Positions 1 to 7,244 are shown, numbered from the stretch's first letter. The stretch: 7,343 nt of DNA from Rhodospirillales bacterium (GCA_030622775.1 JAUXFS010000079.1:1-7343), one strand, 5' to 3'. The notes: generated by a model not told the origin, from the letters alone. Made by a program: numbers and translations.

Positions 1-102
1 GGAGGCACCCCCTCGGTCCTGTCCAGCGCCGGGGCGCGGTACGAACCCGCCACCGACAGCTGGACCCCGGCCTCGGTGGGGGTCGATCTCCCGGCGTCGC
101 GA
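1..102 (+). CDS. Kelch-repeat-like protein fragment (partial at both ends)
   Basis: Frame 1 reads as about 34 residues containing GARYEPATDSWTPAS followed by VGVDLPASR. This resembles one blade of bacterial Kelch/galactose-oxidase-type beta-propeller repeats, where a 'G.RY.PATDSW.P.S' strand is followed by 'P.AR' and then 'H.AVW'. Such repeats occur in extracytoplasmic proteins, often from Myxococcota, Planctomycetota or similar bacteria. The fragment has no start codon, and the frame stops at the TGA at 118-120, inside bases that clearly belong to antisense mfd. The Kelch reading therefore ends at the junction near 83-102. It has no functional link to its neighbours and is probably foreign sequence joined to this contig. 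The family call rests on a very short stretch. Confidence 0.45.
83..102. other. Chimeric or rearrangement junction between Kelch-like sequence and mfd
   Basis: Reading leftward on the - strand, Mfd similarity is strong through TATPIPRTLQLALSGVKEM and on to SLIATP (codons ending at base 92). It then stops abruptly: the family continues with something like P-V/A-x-R-L-A-V-x-T, whereas this sequence gives GDRPPPRPGSS. From the other side, the Kelch-like frame stays plausible up to PASR at about 91-102. Both reading frames can claim bases 91-101 (CCGGCGTCGCG), so the join may lie in a stretch of about 10 bases of shared sequence. That pattern is typical of a misassembly or a microhomology-mediated join. 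Confidence 0.65.
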
Positions 103-2491
103 TCAGGCTCATCTCCTTGACGCCTGAGAGCGCGAGCTGAAGGGTGCGCGGGATCGGCGTCGCGGTCAGGGTCAGCACGTGGACGTCGGCCTTGAGTTTC
201 TTCAGCTTCTCCTTGTGGGCGACACCGAAGTGCTGCTCCTCGTCGACGACGAGCAGCCCGAGGTCGCGGAACCGGACATCCCGGGCCATCAACGCATGGG
301 TGCCGATGACAATGTCGATGGTGCCGTCGGCGAGCCCGGCCTTGACCGCCTTCGTCTCTTTCGCCGTCACCAGCCGCGACAGCTCCCCGATGCGGATCGG
401 ATAGCCCTTGAACCGCTCCTGAAAGGTCCGGGTGTGCTGGCGCGATAGCAACGTGGTCGGCGTCACCACCGCCACCTGGGTGCCTTCCATGGCGGTGACG
501 AAGGCGGCGCGCAGCGCGACCTCGGTCTTGCCGAAGCCGACGTCGCCGCAGATCAGACGGTCGGCCGGCCGGCCCGCGGTGAGGTCGTCGAGGACATCGG
601 CGATCGCCTTCGCCTGGTCCTCGGTCTCGGCGTAGGGAAAGCGGGCGCAGAACTCGTCGAACAGGCCTTCCGCCGCCGCTAGCACCGGCGCCGGCCTGAG
701 CGCCCGGGCGGCGGCGACGTTGATCAGCTCGCCGGCCATTTCGCGGATCCGCGTCTTCAGGCGTGCCTTGCGCGCCTGCCAGGCTGCCCCGCCGAGCCGG
801 TCGAGCGGAACCCCCTCGCTTTCCGACCCGTAGCGGCTGTTCACCTCGATGTTCTCCACCGGCAGGTAGAGCTTGTTGTCGCCGGCGTAAATGATCCGCA
901 GGCAATCGTGGGGCGCGCCGTCGACGGCGATCGTCTCCAGCCGGTCGTAACGGCCGATGCCGTGGTCGACGTGGACGACGAGATCGCCGGGATCCAGCGA
1001 CGAGGCCTCGGTCAGGAAGTTCTCCGCCCGCCCCCGCCGCGCCGCGCGCCGGGTCATCCGGTCGCCGAGGATGTCCTGTTCGGTAATGACCGCAAGGTCC
1101 GGCGTGGTGAAGCCCCGGTCCTGGTTGAGGACCGCCAGCGCCAACGTCGTTCCCTTGATCTTTCCGACCCCGGCCCAGCTTTCCGCCGGGGCAACGCCGG
1201 TGATCTCGTGCTCGCCCAAAACCGAGGCCAGGCGATCGCGGGAGCCGCGGCTGACCGCGGCGATCATCACCCGGCGGCCACGGCGCCGGTAGTCGGCCAG
1301 CCGTTGGGCGAGGACGTCGAAGACGTTGACGTCGGGTCGGACCCGGGCTTCGGAAAAATCGACGCCCGGTCGCCCGCCGGCATCGACGGCCTCGGGCGCG
1401 TCCTCGGGCGCGGCGAACGGCGACAGCCGCCCGACCGCCCGCTCGGCCAGTCGCGCGTCCCAATCGTCCCGGTCGAGAAACATCCGCTCCGGCGGCACCG
1501 GGTTGTAGCGCGAGCCCATCGCCGCGAACTTGCCGGCATTGACGTCGCGACGCGCCTGGTAGTAGTCGGCGATCAGCTCGAAGCGGGCGTCACACGCCTT
1601 CTCCGCCTGATGATCGAGGATCACCGCCGCCTCGGGGACGTAATCGAACAGCGTGTCCAGGTTGGAGTGATACAGCGGCAGCCAGTGCTCCATGCCGACG
1701 TAGCGGCGGCCGGCGGACACCGCCGCGTAGAGCGGATCGCCGCCGCGAACGGCGCCGAACAACCCCCGATAGGCGGAGCGGAACAACGCCACCGACGCGT
1801 CGTCCAGCCGAACCTCGCTCACCGGCCTGATGACGAACGAGTCGAGCTTGGCCGTGGTCCGCTGGGTCGCGGAATCGAACGACCGGATGCCGTCCAATTC
1901 GTCACCGAAGAAGTCGAGGCGCAGCGGCTGGCCATAGGCCGGCGGGAAAAGATCGACGATGCCGCCGCGTACCGCGAATTCGCCCGGTTCCATCACCGTC
2001 TCGGCGCGGACGTAGCCGTTGCGGACCAGAAAGGCGATCAACGCCTCGGGATCGAGCCTGTCGCCGCGTGCCGCGGCCAAACTGGCGCCGGTCAGCGCCT
2101 GGCGCGGCGGCACCTTCTGCAGCAACGCCGACACCGTCGTCAGCACCACCCTGCCCTTCGCCCCTTTTTTGGCCGCTTTCCCGGCCCCCTCTCGGGCCTC
2201 GATCAACCGGGTCAGGGTATCGATGCGCCGGCTGACGATCTCGGTATTGGGCGATACCCGGTCGTAGGGCAGGCAATCCCAGGCCGGGAACTCCAAACGC
2301 TCCAGCCCGGGAGCGAAGAAGGCCAGCCCCTCGGCCATCCGCGCCAGGCGAACGTCGTCGCGGGCGACGAACAGCAAGCCGCCGCCGACGCTCCCCGCAA
2401 GCCCGCCGAGCACCAGCGCGTCATAGCCTTCGGGCGCGCCGCAGATCAGCGTCCGGCCGGGAGACGATAGCTTTTGTTGAATTGATATCAA
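92..2491 (-). CDS. mfd: Transcription-repair coupling factor Mfd (C-terminus missing)
   Basis: Mfd is an ATP-driven DNA translocase that pushes stalled RNA polymerase off DNA and recruits UvrA for nucleotide excision repair. About 800 residues are present. The N-terminal UvrB-like module includes CLPYDRVSPNTEIVSRRIDTL and EFAVRGGIVDLFPP. The RNA-polymerase-interacting region is recognisable from HVDHGIGRY (507-515) and AGDNKLYLPVENIEVNSRYG. The first helicase lobe has Walker A GDVGFGKT (649-656, K655), motif II DEEQ (750-753) and TATPIPR (776-782). The whole stretch stays in one frame without stops. The family is usually about 1150 residues, so motifs IV-VI and the C-terminal autoinhibitory domain are missing because the sequence changes identity at about base 92. 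The start is set as TTG at 2491-2489: an in-frame TGA lies a few codons upstream and the next GTG falls well inside conserved sequence. It follows sdhE by 4 bases and is probably translated from the same mRNA. No clear Shine-Dalgarno sequence is visible. Confidence 0.95.
2482..2491. repeat. 10-base perfect palindrome overlapping the mfd start codon
   Basis: TTGATATCAA is its own reverse complement, and its last three bases on the + strand are the complement of the proposed mfd TTG start. It sits in an AT-rich pocket (about 2470-2520) within very GC-rich DNA. The low GC may simply keep the start region unstructured for translation. A protein-binding site is possible but nothing else supports it. 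Confidence 0.3.
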
Positions 2492-2495
2492 AAGG

Positions 2496-2762
2496 CTACG
2501 TGATATATTTGAAGTTCAGCAACAAGTGCATGACCGGGTGATCGAGTTCCGGCGGCACCGGTTCCCGGCCCATCACCCAGTTGTGGAGATCGATGTCGTT
2601 GTTGTCCATCAGCAGCGACTCGAACCAGACCACGTCGTCATCGCTCATCGACTCCAGATTGCGTTCGGCGAAGGCGCCGAACAGAAGATCGTTCTCCTTC
2701 ATTCCGGTGTGATGACAGCGAAAAAAGACGCGCTTTCGTAACTTATCCACGGGCTCGACCAC
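2496..2762 (-). CDS. sdhE: Succinate dehydrogenase flavinylation factor SdhE (Sdh5/SDHAF2 family)
   Basis: SdhE is a small cytoplasmic protein that promotes covalent attachment of FAD to the flavoprotein subunit SdhA of succinate dehydrogenase (complex II). The 88-residue product has the family's size and pattern: KLRKRVFFRCHHTGMKENDL at the N-terminus, then LLFGAFAERNL, DDDVVWFESLLMDNNDIDL and NWVMGREPVP. The signature RGxxE motif reads T19-G20-M-K-E23, so the glycine and glutamate are kept but the arginine is replaced by threonine. The start is the GTG at 2762-2760; an in-frame TGA lies two codons upstream. A second GTG five codons in (MDKLRKRV) is also plausible and fits the usual family N-terminus. 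It lies head-to-head with recG and 4 bases ahead of mfd. The gene order recG / sdhE / mfd is, from general knowledge, common in alphaproteobacteria. Confidence 0.9.
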   Translation of the reverse strand: MVEPVDKLRKRVFFRCHHTGMKENDLLFGAFAERNLESMSDDDVVWFESLLMDNNDIDLHNWVMGREPVPPELDHPVMHLLLNFKYIT

Positions 2763-2832
2763 CGGTTTTCATTTATGACCGGCTTCAGGGTATAAGTTCC
2801 CCCGCTCCTTCTGTCAGCCACTTCGTTGCCCG
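2763..2832. promoter_or_regulatory. Divergent sdhE-mfd / recG intergenic control region
   Basis: These 70 bases must contain or adjoin the start signals for both directions. On the + strand, TATAAG at 2791-2796 is a fair -10 box. A -35 at 2768-2773 (TTCATT, 17-base spacer) is only a weak match, and the leader to the recG ATG would be about 30 bases. On the - strand, CATAAA (complement of 2772-2777) is a possible -10 for sdhE, without a good -35. Overlapping promoters would make the two directions compete for polymerase. No LexA-type or other known operator was recognised. The region is inferred from gene layout; the boxes are weak. Confidence 0.4.
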
Positions 2833-4920
2833 ATGCGTCCGGAAATTCTCTACCCGCTGTTTGCTCCGCTGCGCTCCCTCCCCGGCGCCGGGCCGCGCAT
2901 TGCCCAGTTGCTCGAGCGTTTGGTCGGCCCGCGGGTGGTCCATCTGTTGTGGCACCTGCCGTCGGGGCTGATCGACCGCCGCTACGCGCCCAAGGTCGCG
3001 GATGCCCGCGCCGGAGTGGTGGCGACGCTCACGGTCCGGGTCGATGTCCACCAGCCGCCGTCGCGCTCCCGCTCCCGCCAACCCTACAAGGTCCGATGCT
3101 CCGACGACACCGGCGACCTGGTGCTGGTGTTCTTTCACGCCCGTTCCGACTACCTGGAGAAGGTGCTGCCGGTCGGCGCGGTGCGGGTGGTCAGCGGTGT
3201 CGTCGAACGCTACGGCCAGGAACTGCAAATGACCCACCCCGATCACATCGCCGGCGAAAGCGATCGGGACCGTTTGTTGACGGTGGAGCCGGTCTATCCG
3301 TTGACCGCCGGACTGGCGAGCAAACGGCTCGGTCAGTTGATCCGCGCGTCGTTGGAGCGGACGCCGGACCTCGACGAATGGCTCGATCCGGCATTCTTCG
3401 CCCGCCAGGGGTGGAAGCCCTGGCGGGGGGCGCTCGAACAGGCACACGCCCCCGAGGGCGAGGGCGACCTGACGCCTTCGGCGCCGGCGCGGGCGCGGCT
3501 GGCCTTCGACGAACTGCTGGCCAACCAACTGGCGCTGGCCATGGTGCGCCGGCACATGCACCAGGTCAGGGGCCGCGCCGTCCGGTCGGAGGGCCGGCTC
3601 GGGCAACGGGCGTTGGACTCTCTGTCGTTCACCCTGACCGATTCACAACAATGCGCGGTGGCCGAGGTCACCAACGACATGGCGACCGACGAGCGCATGT
3701 TGAGGTTGCTTCAGGGCGATGTCGGCAGCGGCAAGACAGTCGTCGCCGTGCTGGCCATGCTCAACGCCGTCGAAAGCGGCGCCCAGGCCGCGTTGATGGC
3801 GCCGACCGAGATCCTCGCCCGTCAGCATTTCGCCACCATCGAACCGTTGGCGGCGGCCGCCGGGATACCACTGGCATTGCTGACCGGCAGGGAAAAGGGG
3901 AAGTCCCGCGAAAAGATCCTGAAGGCTCTCGCCGACGGGGAAACCCCGATGATCGTCGGAACCCACGCGCTGTTCCAGGAAGCGGTCACGTTCAAGGATC
4001 TGGCGCTGGCGGTCATCGACGAACAGCACCGCTTCGGTGTGCATCAGCGGCTGACCCTGGCGGCCAAGGGCCGGGCCGCGGACGTGCTGGTGATGACGGC
4101 GACGCCGATCCCGCGCACGCTGTTGCTGACGGCGTATGGCGACATGGACGTCTCCAGGTTGACGGAAAAACCGCCCGGGCGGCGGCCGGTGGATACCCGG
4201 GTGGTTCCCCTCGACCGCCTGGAGGACGTTGTCGCCGCCGTCGGGCGGGGTCTGGCGGGCGACGCCAAGGTCTACTGGGTCTGTCCGCTGGTCGAGGAAT
4301 CCGAGGTCCTCGACGTGGCCGCCGCGGAGGACCGGTACCGACACCTGCACGGCATCTTCGGTGCTCGCGTCGGCGTGGTTCACGGCCGGATGCCGGGTAC
4401 CGAAAAAGATGCGGCGATGGCCGCCTTCGCCGAAGGGTCCGTCGACCTGTTGGTCGCGACCACGGTCATCGAGGTCGGCGTCGACGTGGCCGCCGCGACG
4501 GTGATGGTGATCGAGCACGCCGAACGCTTCGGTCTCGCCCAACTCCACCAGTTACGCGGGCGCATCGGCAGGGGCACCGCCGCTTCCACGTGCTTGCTGG
4601 TCTATGCGCCGCCGCTGACCGAAGCCGCGCGGGCGAGGCTGGCGATCATGCGCGAGACCGAGGACGGCTTTCGCATCGCCGAGGAGGACCTGAGGCTGCG
4701 CGGCGCCGGGGAACTGCTCGGTGTCCGCCAAAGCGGTCAGCCGGTCTTCCGCGTCGCCGATCTCGCCCATCATGGAGATCTCCTGGCCGCGGCCCGCGAC
4801 GACGCCCGACTGATCCTCGAGCGCGATCCCGGCCTGGAGACGGCGCGGGGCAAGGCGCTGCGCACCCTGCTCTATCTGTTCGAGCGAGACGCGGCGGTTC
4901 AGTACCTGCGTTCGGGATAG
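2833..4920 (+). CDS. recG: ATP-dependent DNA helicase RecG
   Basis: RecG is a superfamily 2 double-stranded DNA translocase that reverses stalled replication forks and unwinds Holliday junctions, D-loops and R-loops. The product has 695 residues, the usual full length. The N-terminal wedge/OB-fold region includes SLPGAGPRIAQLLERL, HLLWHLPSGLIDRR and the strand DDTGDLVLVFFHARSDYL. The helicase core shows DSQQ, LLQGDVGSGKT (Walker A 295-302, K301), APTEILARQH, GTHALFQ, VIDEQHRFGVHQR (motif II D396-H399), MTATPIPRT (421-429), TTVIEVGVDV and QLHQLRGRIGRG (motif VI, 570-581). The C-terminal part ends with EDLRLRGAGELLGVRQSG and a short helical tail. ATG at 2833 directly begins the conserved N-terminus (MRPEILYPLFAPL); no good Shine-Dalgarno sequence precedes it. 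It is divergent from sdhE and converges on the DUF502 gene, 29 bases away. All helicase motifs are intact, so it should be active. Confidence 0.97.
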   Translation: MRPEILYPLFAPLRSLPGAGPRIAQLLERLVGPRVVHLLWHLPSGLIDRRYAPKVADARAGVVATLTVRVDVHQPPSRSRSRQPYKVRCSDDTGDLVLVFFHARSDYLEKVLPVGAVRVVSGVVERYGQELQMTHPDHIAGESDRDRLLTVEPVYPLTAGLASKRLGQLIRASLERTPDLDEWLDPAFFARQGWKPWRGALEQAHAPEGEGDLTPSAPARARLAFDELLANQLALAMVRRHMHQVRGRAVRSEGRLGQRALDSLSFTLTDSQQCAVAEVTNDMATDERMLRLLQGDVGSGKTVVAVLAMLNAVESGAQAALMAPTEILARQHFATIEPLAAAAGIPLALLTGREKGKSREKILKALADGETPMIVGTHALFQEAVTFKDLALAVIDEQHRFGVHQRLTLAAKGRAADVLVMTATPIPRTLLLTAYGDMDVSRLTEKPPGRRPVDTRVVPLDRLEDVVAAVGRGLAGDAKVYWVCPLVEESEVLDVAAAEDRYRHLHGIFGARVGVVHGRMPGTEKDAAMAAFAEGSVDLLVATTVIEVGVDVAAATVMVIEHAERFGLAQLHQLRGRIGRGTAASTCLLVYAPPLTEAARARLAIMRETEDGFRIAEEDLRLRGAGELLGVRQSGQPVFRVADLAHHGDLLAAARDDARLILERDPGLETARGKALRTLLYLFERDAAVQYLRSG

Positions 4921-4949
4921 CTTGGCCGTGCCGATCGGGCTACGGACTC

Positions 4950-5732
4950 TTAGGGGTTGTTCCCGACCCCATCGCCACTGTCGTCCTCCGCGTTGCCATT
5001 GTCGGCCACCAGCAGCTTCGGTTCCGGTTCTCCCGCTTCTTCCCGACGGTTCGGAGGGGTGATGATGCCGGCCGAGATCACCATCTTGATCGCCTCTTCG
5101 ACCGTCATCGCGAGAGGCACCAAGTCCCGCCTGGGAACGAACAACAGGAACCCCGATGTCGGGTTGGGGGTGGTTGGCAGGAAGACATTGACCGTTTGCT
5201 CGTCGGTAAGGTTCTGCACCTCGCCTTCGGTGCGCCCGGTGATGAAGGCGATCGCCCACATGCCCCGACGCGGATATTCGACGAGGACCGCCTGCCTGAA
5301 CGCCGTCGACTGCTGGGCGAGCACCGTTTCGATGATCTGCTTGAGGGCGCCGTAGACGCTGCGGACCACCGGCATCTGGGCGAGGACACCCTCGTAGAAT
5401 TGCATGACCATCCGGCCGAAAAAGCCGGCGGTCAACGCCCCGATCAGGGTCAGCGCGACGACGACGATGACCAATCCCAACCCCGGCAGGGCGAACGGAA
5501 GATACTCGGCGGGGTTGTATTTGGCCGGAATGAGCGGAGTGACTTTCGAATCGACGAAGGTCACGAACAACCAAGCCAGATAGAAGGTGATCGAGATCGG
5601 CGCGGTGATCAGAATCCCGGCGAAAAAGTAGGCTCGCAACCGGGCGGCGGGCCCCATGTGACGCTCGGGGTGCTTCCCCGACGGGGATCCGGCTTCATCC
5701 GAAGGTTGTTGTTGGCCCGCATCGTCGTTCAT
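4950..5732 (-). CDS. DUF502 family inner-membrane protein
   Basis: The 260-residue protein matches the DUF502 family, whose biochemical role is not established. A polar N-terminus (1-30) is followed by two likely membrane helices: about 36-60 (FFAGILITAPISITFYLAWLF) and about 82-107 (a Leu/Val/Gly-rich run). Recognisable conserved blocks come next: MPVVRSVYGALKQIIET (120-136), VFLPTTPNPTSGFLLFVPRRD (183-203) and MTVEEAIKMVISAG (209-222). An acidic, low-complexity tail (EEAGEPEPK to DDSGDGVGNN) closes the protein. The start is ATG at 5732-5730; an internal ATG at residue 26 would only shorten the polar leader. No Shine-Dalgarno sequence is visible. It lies 40 bases downstream of the hydrolase on the same strand, so read-through is possible, and it converges on recG. 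From general knowledge, DUF502 genes are often found beside recG in alphaproteobacteria. A soluble domain anchored at the inner membrane is the most that can be inferred. Confidence 0.9.
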   Translation of the reverse strand: MNDDAGQQQPSDEAGSPSGKHPERHMGPAARLRAYFFAGILITAPISITFYLAWLFVTFVDSKVTPLIPAKYNPAEYLPFALPGLGLVIVVVALTLIGALTAGFFGRMVMQFYEGVLAQMPVVRSVYGALKQIIETVLAQQSTAFRQAVLVEYPRRGMWAIAFITGRTEGEVQNLTDEQTVNVFLPTTPNPTSGFLLFVPRRDLVPLAMTVEEAIKMVISAGIITPPNRREEAGEPEPKLLVADNGNAEDDSGDGVGNNP

Positions 5733-5772
5733 AGGTATAGAATTGATCAGCGGATCGCCAAAAGCAAGAGCT

Positions 5773-6645
5773 TCACTCGGCGAAAAAACCGATCAAATCC
5801 GCCAGGGTGTCCTCCGGCGCCTCTTCCGCAAGAAAATGGCCGCATCGCAGCTTGCGGCCGCGCACGTCGGAGGCCCGCTCGCGCCAGGTGGCGAGCACGT
5901 CGAAGTGCCGCTCCATCAGGCCTTTCTCGCCCCACAACGCCAGCAACGGGCACTCGACCTTGCGGTCCATGTCGGCCTCGTCATGGTCGAGGTCGATGCT
6001 GGCGGCGGCGCGGTAATCCTCGCACGAGGCATGGATGCACGCCGGATCGCCGAAACAGCGCAGGTATTCGGCCAAGGCCTCTTCGGTGAAAGCCTCCATG
6101 CCGCCGCCCCACTGGTTCAACTTCGTCCTGAGGTAGTACGCCGGGTCATGGCCGATGAGGGTTTCCGGCAGGCCGTGGCCCTGGATGAGAAAGAACCAGT
6201 GGTAGTAGCCGGTGGCGACCTCCTGGTCGACGGTCGAAAAGATCTTGTGGGTGGGCACGATGTCGAGGACCGCCAGCTTCTCGACCTTGCCGGGATGGTC
6301 GAGGGCCATCCGATGACCGACCCGGCCGCCGCGATCGTGACCGGCGACCGAGAACGTCTCGAAGCCGAGCGCCGCCATCACCTCGACCTGATCGCGGGCG
6401 GTGGTTCGTTTCGAGTACGCCGCGTGGTCGGGGTCCGAGGGCGGTTTGCCGCTGTCGCCATAGCCCCTGAGATCGGTGGCGACCACGGTGAACCGCTCGG
6501 CGAGCCGGGGTGCGATCTTGTGCCAGATGACGTGGGTCTGGGGATAGCCGTGCAACAACAGCAACGGCGGACCGGAGCCGCCGTGAACGGTGTGGATCGC
6601 CGTCCCGCCGGCGTCGATGTCGACCGTGGTGAATCCCTCGAACAT
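5773..6645 (-). CDS. Alpha/beta hydrolase, fluoroacetate/haloacetate dehalogenase-like
   Basis: This 290-residue alpha/beta-hydrolase closely resembles bacterial fluoroacetate dehalogenases such as RPA1163 of Rhodopseudomonas palustris, which hydrolyse fluoroacetate to glycolate and fluoride through an aspartyl-ester intermediate. Visible matches are the oxyanion-hole motif HGYP (32-35), nucleophile elbow GHDRGG with D104, carboxylate-binding R105 and R108, acid D128 (in AVLDIVPT), the halide-pocket set H149-W150, W179 and Y211 (CEDYRAA), and base H270 (GHFLAEEAP). The His-Trp pair distinguishes this group from epoxide hydrolases, which normally use two tyrosines. The start is ATG at 6645-6643 because a strong purine-rich ribosome-binding stretch (GGGGAGGGG) sits 6 bases upstream. 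A longer in-frame extension to 6723 adds 26 residues with no family similarity. There is no signal peptide, so the protein is cytoplasmic. It is divergent from the Nudix gene and lies 40 bases upstream of the DUF502 gene. The true substrate could be another haloacid or an ester; fold and catalytic residues are certain, substrate is inferred. Confidence 0.88.
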   Translation of the reverse strand: MFEGFTTVDIDAGGTAIHTVHGGSGPPLLLLHGYPQTHVIWHKIAPRLAERFTVVATDLRGYGDSGKPPSDPDHAAYSKRTTARDQVEVMAALGFETFSVAGHDRGGRVGHRMALDHPGKVEKLAVLDIVPTHKIFSTVDQEVATGYYHWFFLIQGHGLPETLIGHDPAYYLRTKLNQWGGGMEAFTEEALAEYLRCFGDPACIHASCEDYRAAASIDLDHDEADMDRKVECPLLALWGEKGLMERHFDVLATWRERASDVRGRKLRCGHFLAEEAPEDTLADLIGFFAE

Positions 6646-6773
6646 GTGGCGCCCCTCCCCGGCTTTATCGCGGCTTTCGGCCGGTCCTTGTCCGACAGGG
6701 TAGCCGAGGCCACTCACCATCACCTAAACTTTTCCATGATCGCCGCGAAAGCGGTTCGTCCGGAGTTTGGCCA
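6646..6773. promoter_or_regulatory. Divergent hydrolase / Nudix intergenic region
   Basis: These 128 bases separate two divergent genes and should carry both promoters. The ribosome-binding sites are visible at its two ends: the complement of 6652-6660 for the hydrolase and GGAG at 6762-6765 for the Nudix gene. I do not see a -35/-10 pair good enough to place, nor an operator-like inverted repeat. Confidence 0.3.
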
Positions 6774-7244
6774 TTGACCCGTGAATACCCGAACCAGCCG
6801 TTGATCGGCGTCGGCGTCATCGTCTGGCGTGACGACACGGTGCTGCTGATCCGAAGGGGCAAGCCCCCCCGCCAGGGCCAGTGGAGCCTGCCGGGCGGTC
6901 TTCAGAAGCTGGGCGAGACGGTGTTCGAGGCCGCTCGCCGCGAGGTGATGGAGGAAACGGGGGTGGAAATCCGGGTGCTGGAACTGACCGACGTGGTCGA
7001 CCTGATCGAACGGGACGACGACGGACGGGTGCGCTATCACTATACCCTGGTCGACGTCGTCGCCGGCTGGCTGCGCGGCGAGGCGGCGCCGGGATCCGAC
7101 GCGGCCGAGGTGGCGTGGGCCGGCCTCGAGGCGCTGCCCCGATACCGGTTGTGGTCCGAGACCGAGCGGGTGATCCGGCGGGCGCACCAAAGCTGGCGGG
7201 AGGCGGGTTGGCCGCGGAACAAAGACACGCCGGGGCGGAATTAG
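6774..7244 (+). CDS. Nudix hydrolase
   Basis: Nudix enzymes hydrolyse nucleoside diphosphates linked to another moiety (ADP-ribose, NADH, damaged nucleotides and others). The 156-residue product starts with the family's first strands (PLIGVGVIVWRDDTVLLIRRG), then WSLPGG, and carries a complete Nudix box at 42-64 fitting GX5EX7REUXEEXGU: G42, E48, R56, E57, E60, E61, G63. The metal-binding glutamates are all present. The following VRYHYTLVDVVAGWLRGE and EVAWAGLEALP segments resemble ADP-ribose-pyrophosphatase-like members, but substrate cannot be read from the sequence. The start is TTG at 6774, supported by GGAG at 6762-6765 with an 8-base spacer; no ATG or GTG in frame precedes the conserved core. 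The gene stands alone, divergent from the dehalogenase-like hydrolase. The basic, polar C-terminal tail (WREAGWPRNKDTPGRN) is not part of the fold. Ends with TAG at 7242-7244. Confidence 0.92.
   Translation: MTREYPNQPLIGVGVIVWRDDTVLLIRRGKPPRQGQWSLPGGLQKLGETVFEAARREVMEETGVEIRVLELTDVVDLIERDDDGRVRYHYTLVDVVAGWLRGEAAPGSDAAEVAWAGLEALPRYRLWSETERVIRRAHQSWREAGWPRNKDTPGRN

Noticed and set aside
908..2470. A 520-codon open frame on the + strand opposite mfd
   Set aside because: It is the antisense shadow of mfd in GC-rich DNA: Arg/Gly/Pro/Asp-rich, no recognisable domain, and the opposite strand encodes an unmistakable Mfd.
2742..2750. TTATCCACG, one base off a DnaA box, near the 5' end of sdhE
   Set aside because: A single near-match inside a coding region, with no cluster of further boxes or AT-rich unwinding region, does not indicate an origin.
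3643..4548. A 301-codon open frame on the - strand inside recG
   Set aside because: Shadow of recG; no domain, and recG motifs on the + strand account for every base.
2826..6089. A 1087-codon open frame on the + strand spanning recG and running antisense to the DUF502 and hydrolase genes
   Set aside because: It overlaps recG out of frame and three well-supported proteins in all; its composition is extreme (Arg, Gly, Pro) with no family features. Long stop-free shadow frames are expected at this GC content.
6646..6723. 26-residue N-terminal extension of the hydrolase from an upstream ATG
   Set aside because: It has no family similarity, and the downstream ATG at 6645 has a strong ribosome-binding site and matches the usual protein start.
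5743..6777. A 344-codon open frame on the + strand opposite the hydrolase
   Set aside because: Antisense shadow of a gene with complete catalytic motifs and a strong ribosome-binding site.
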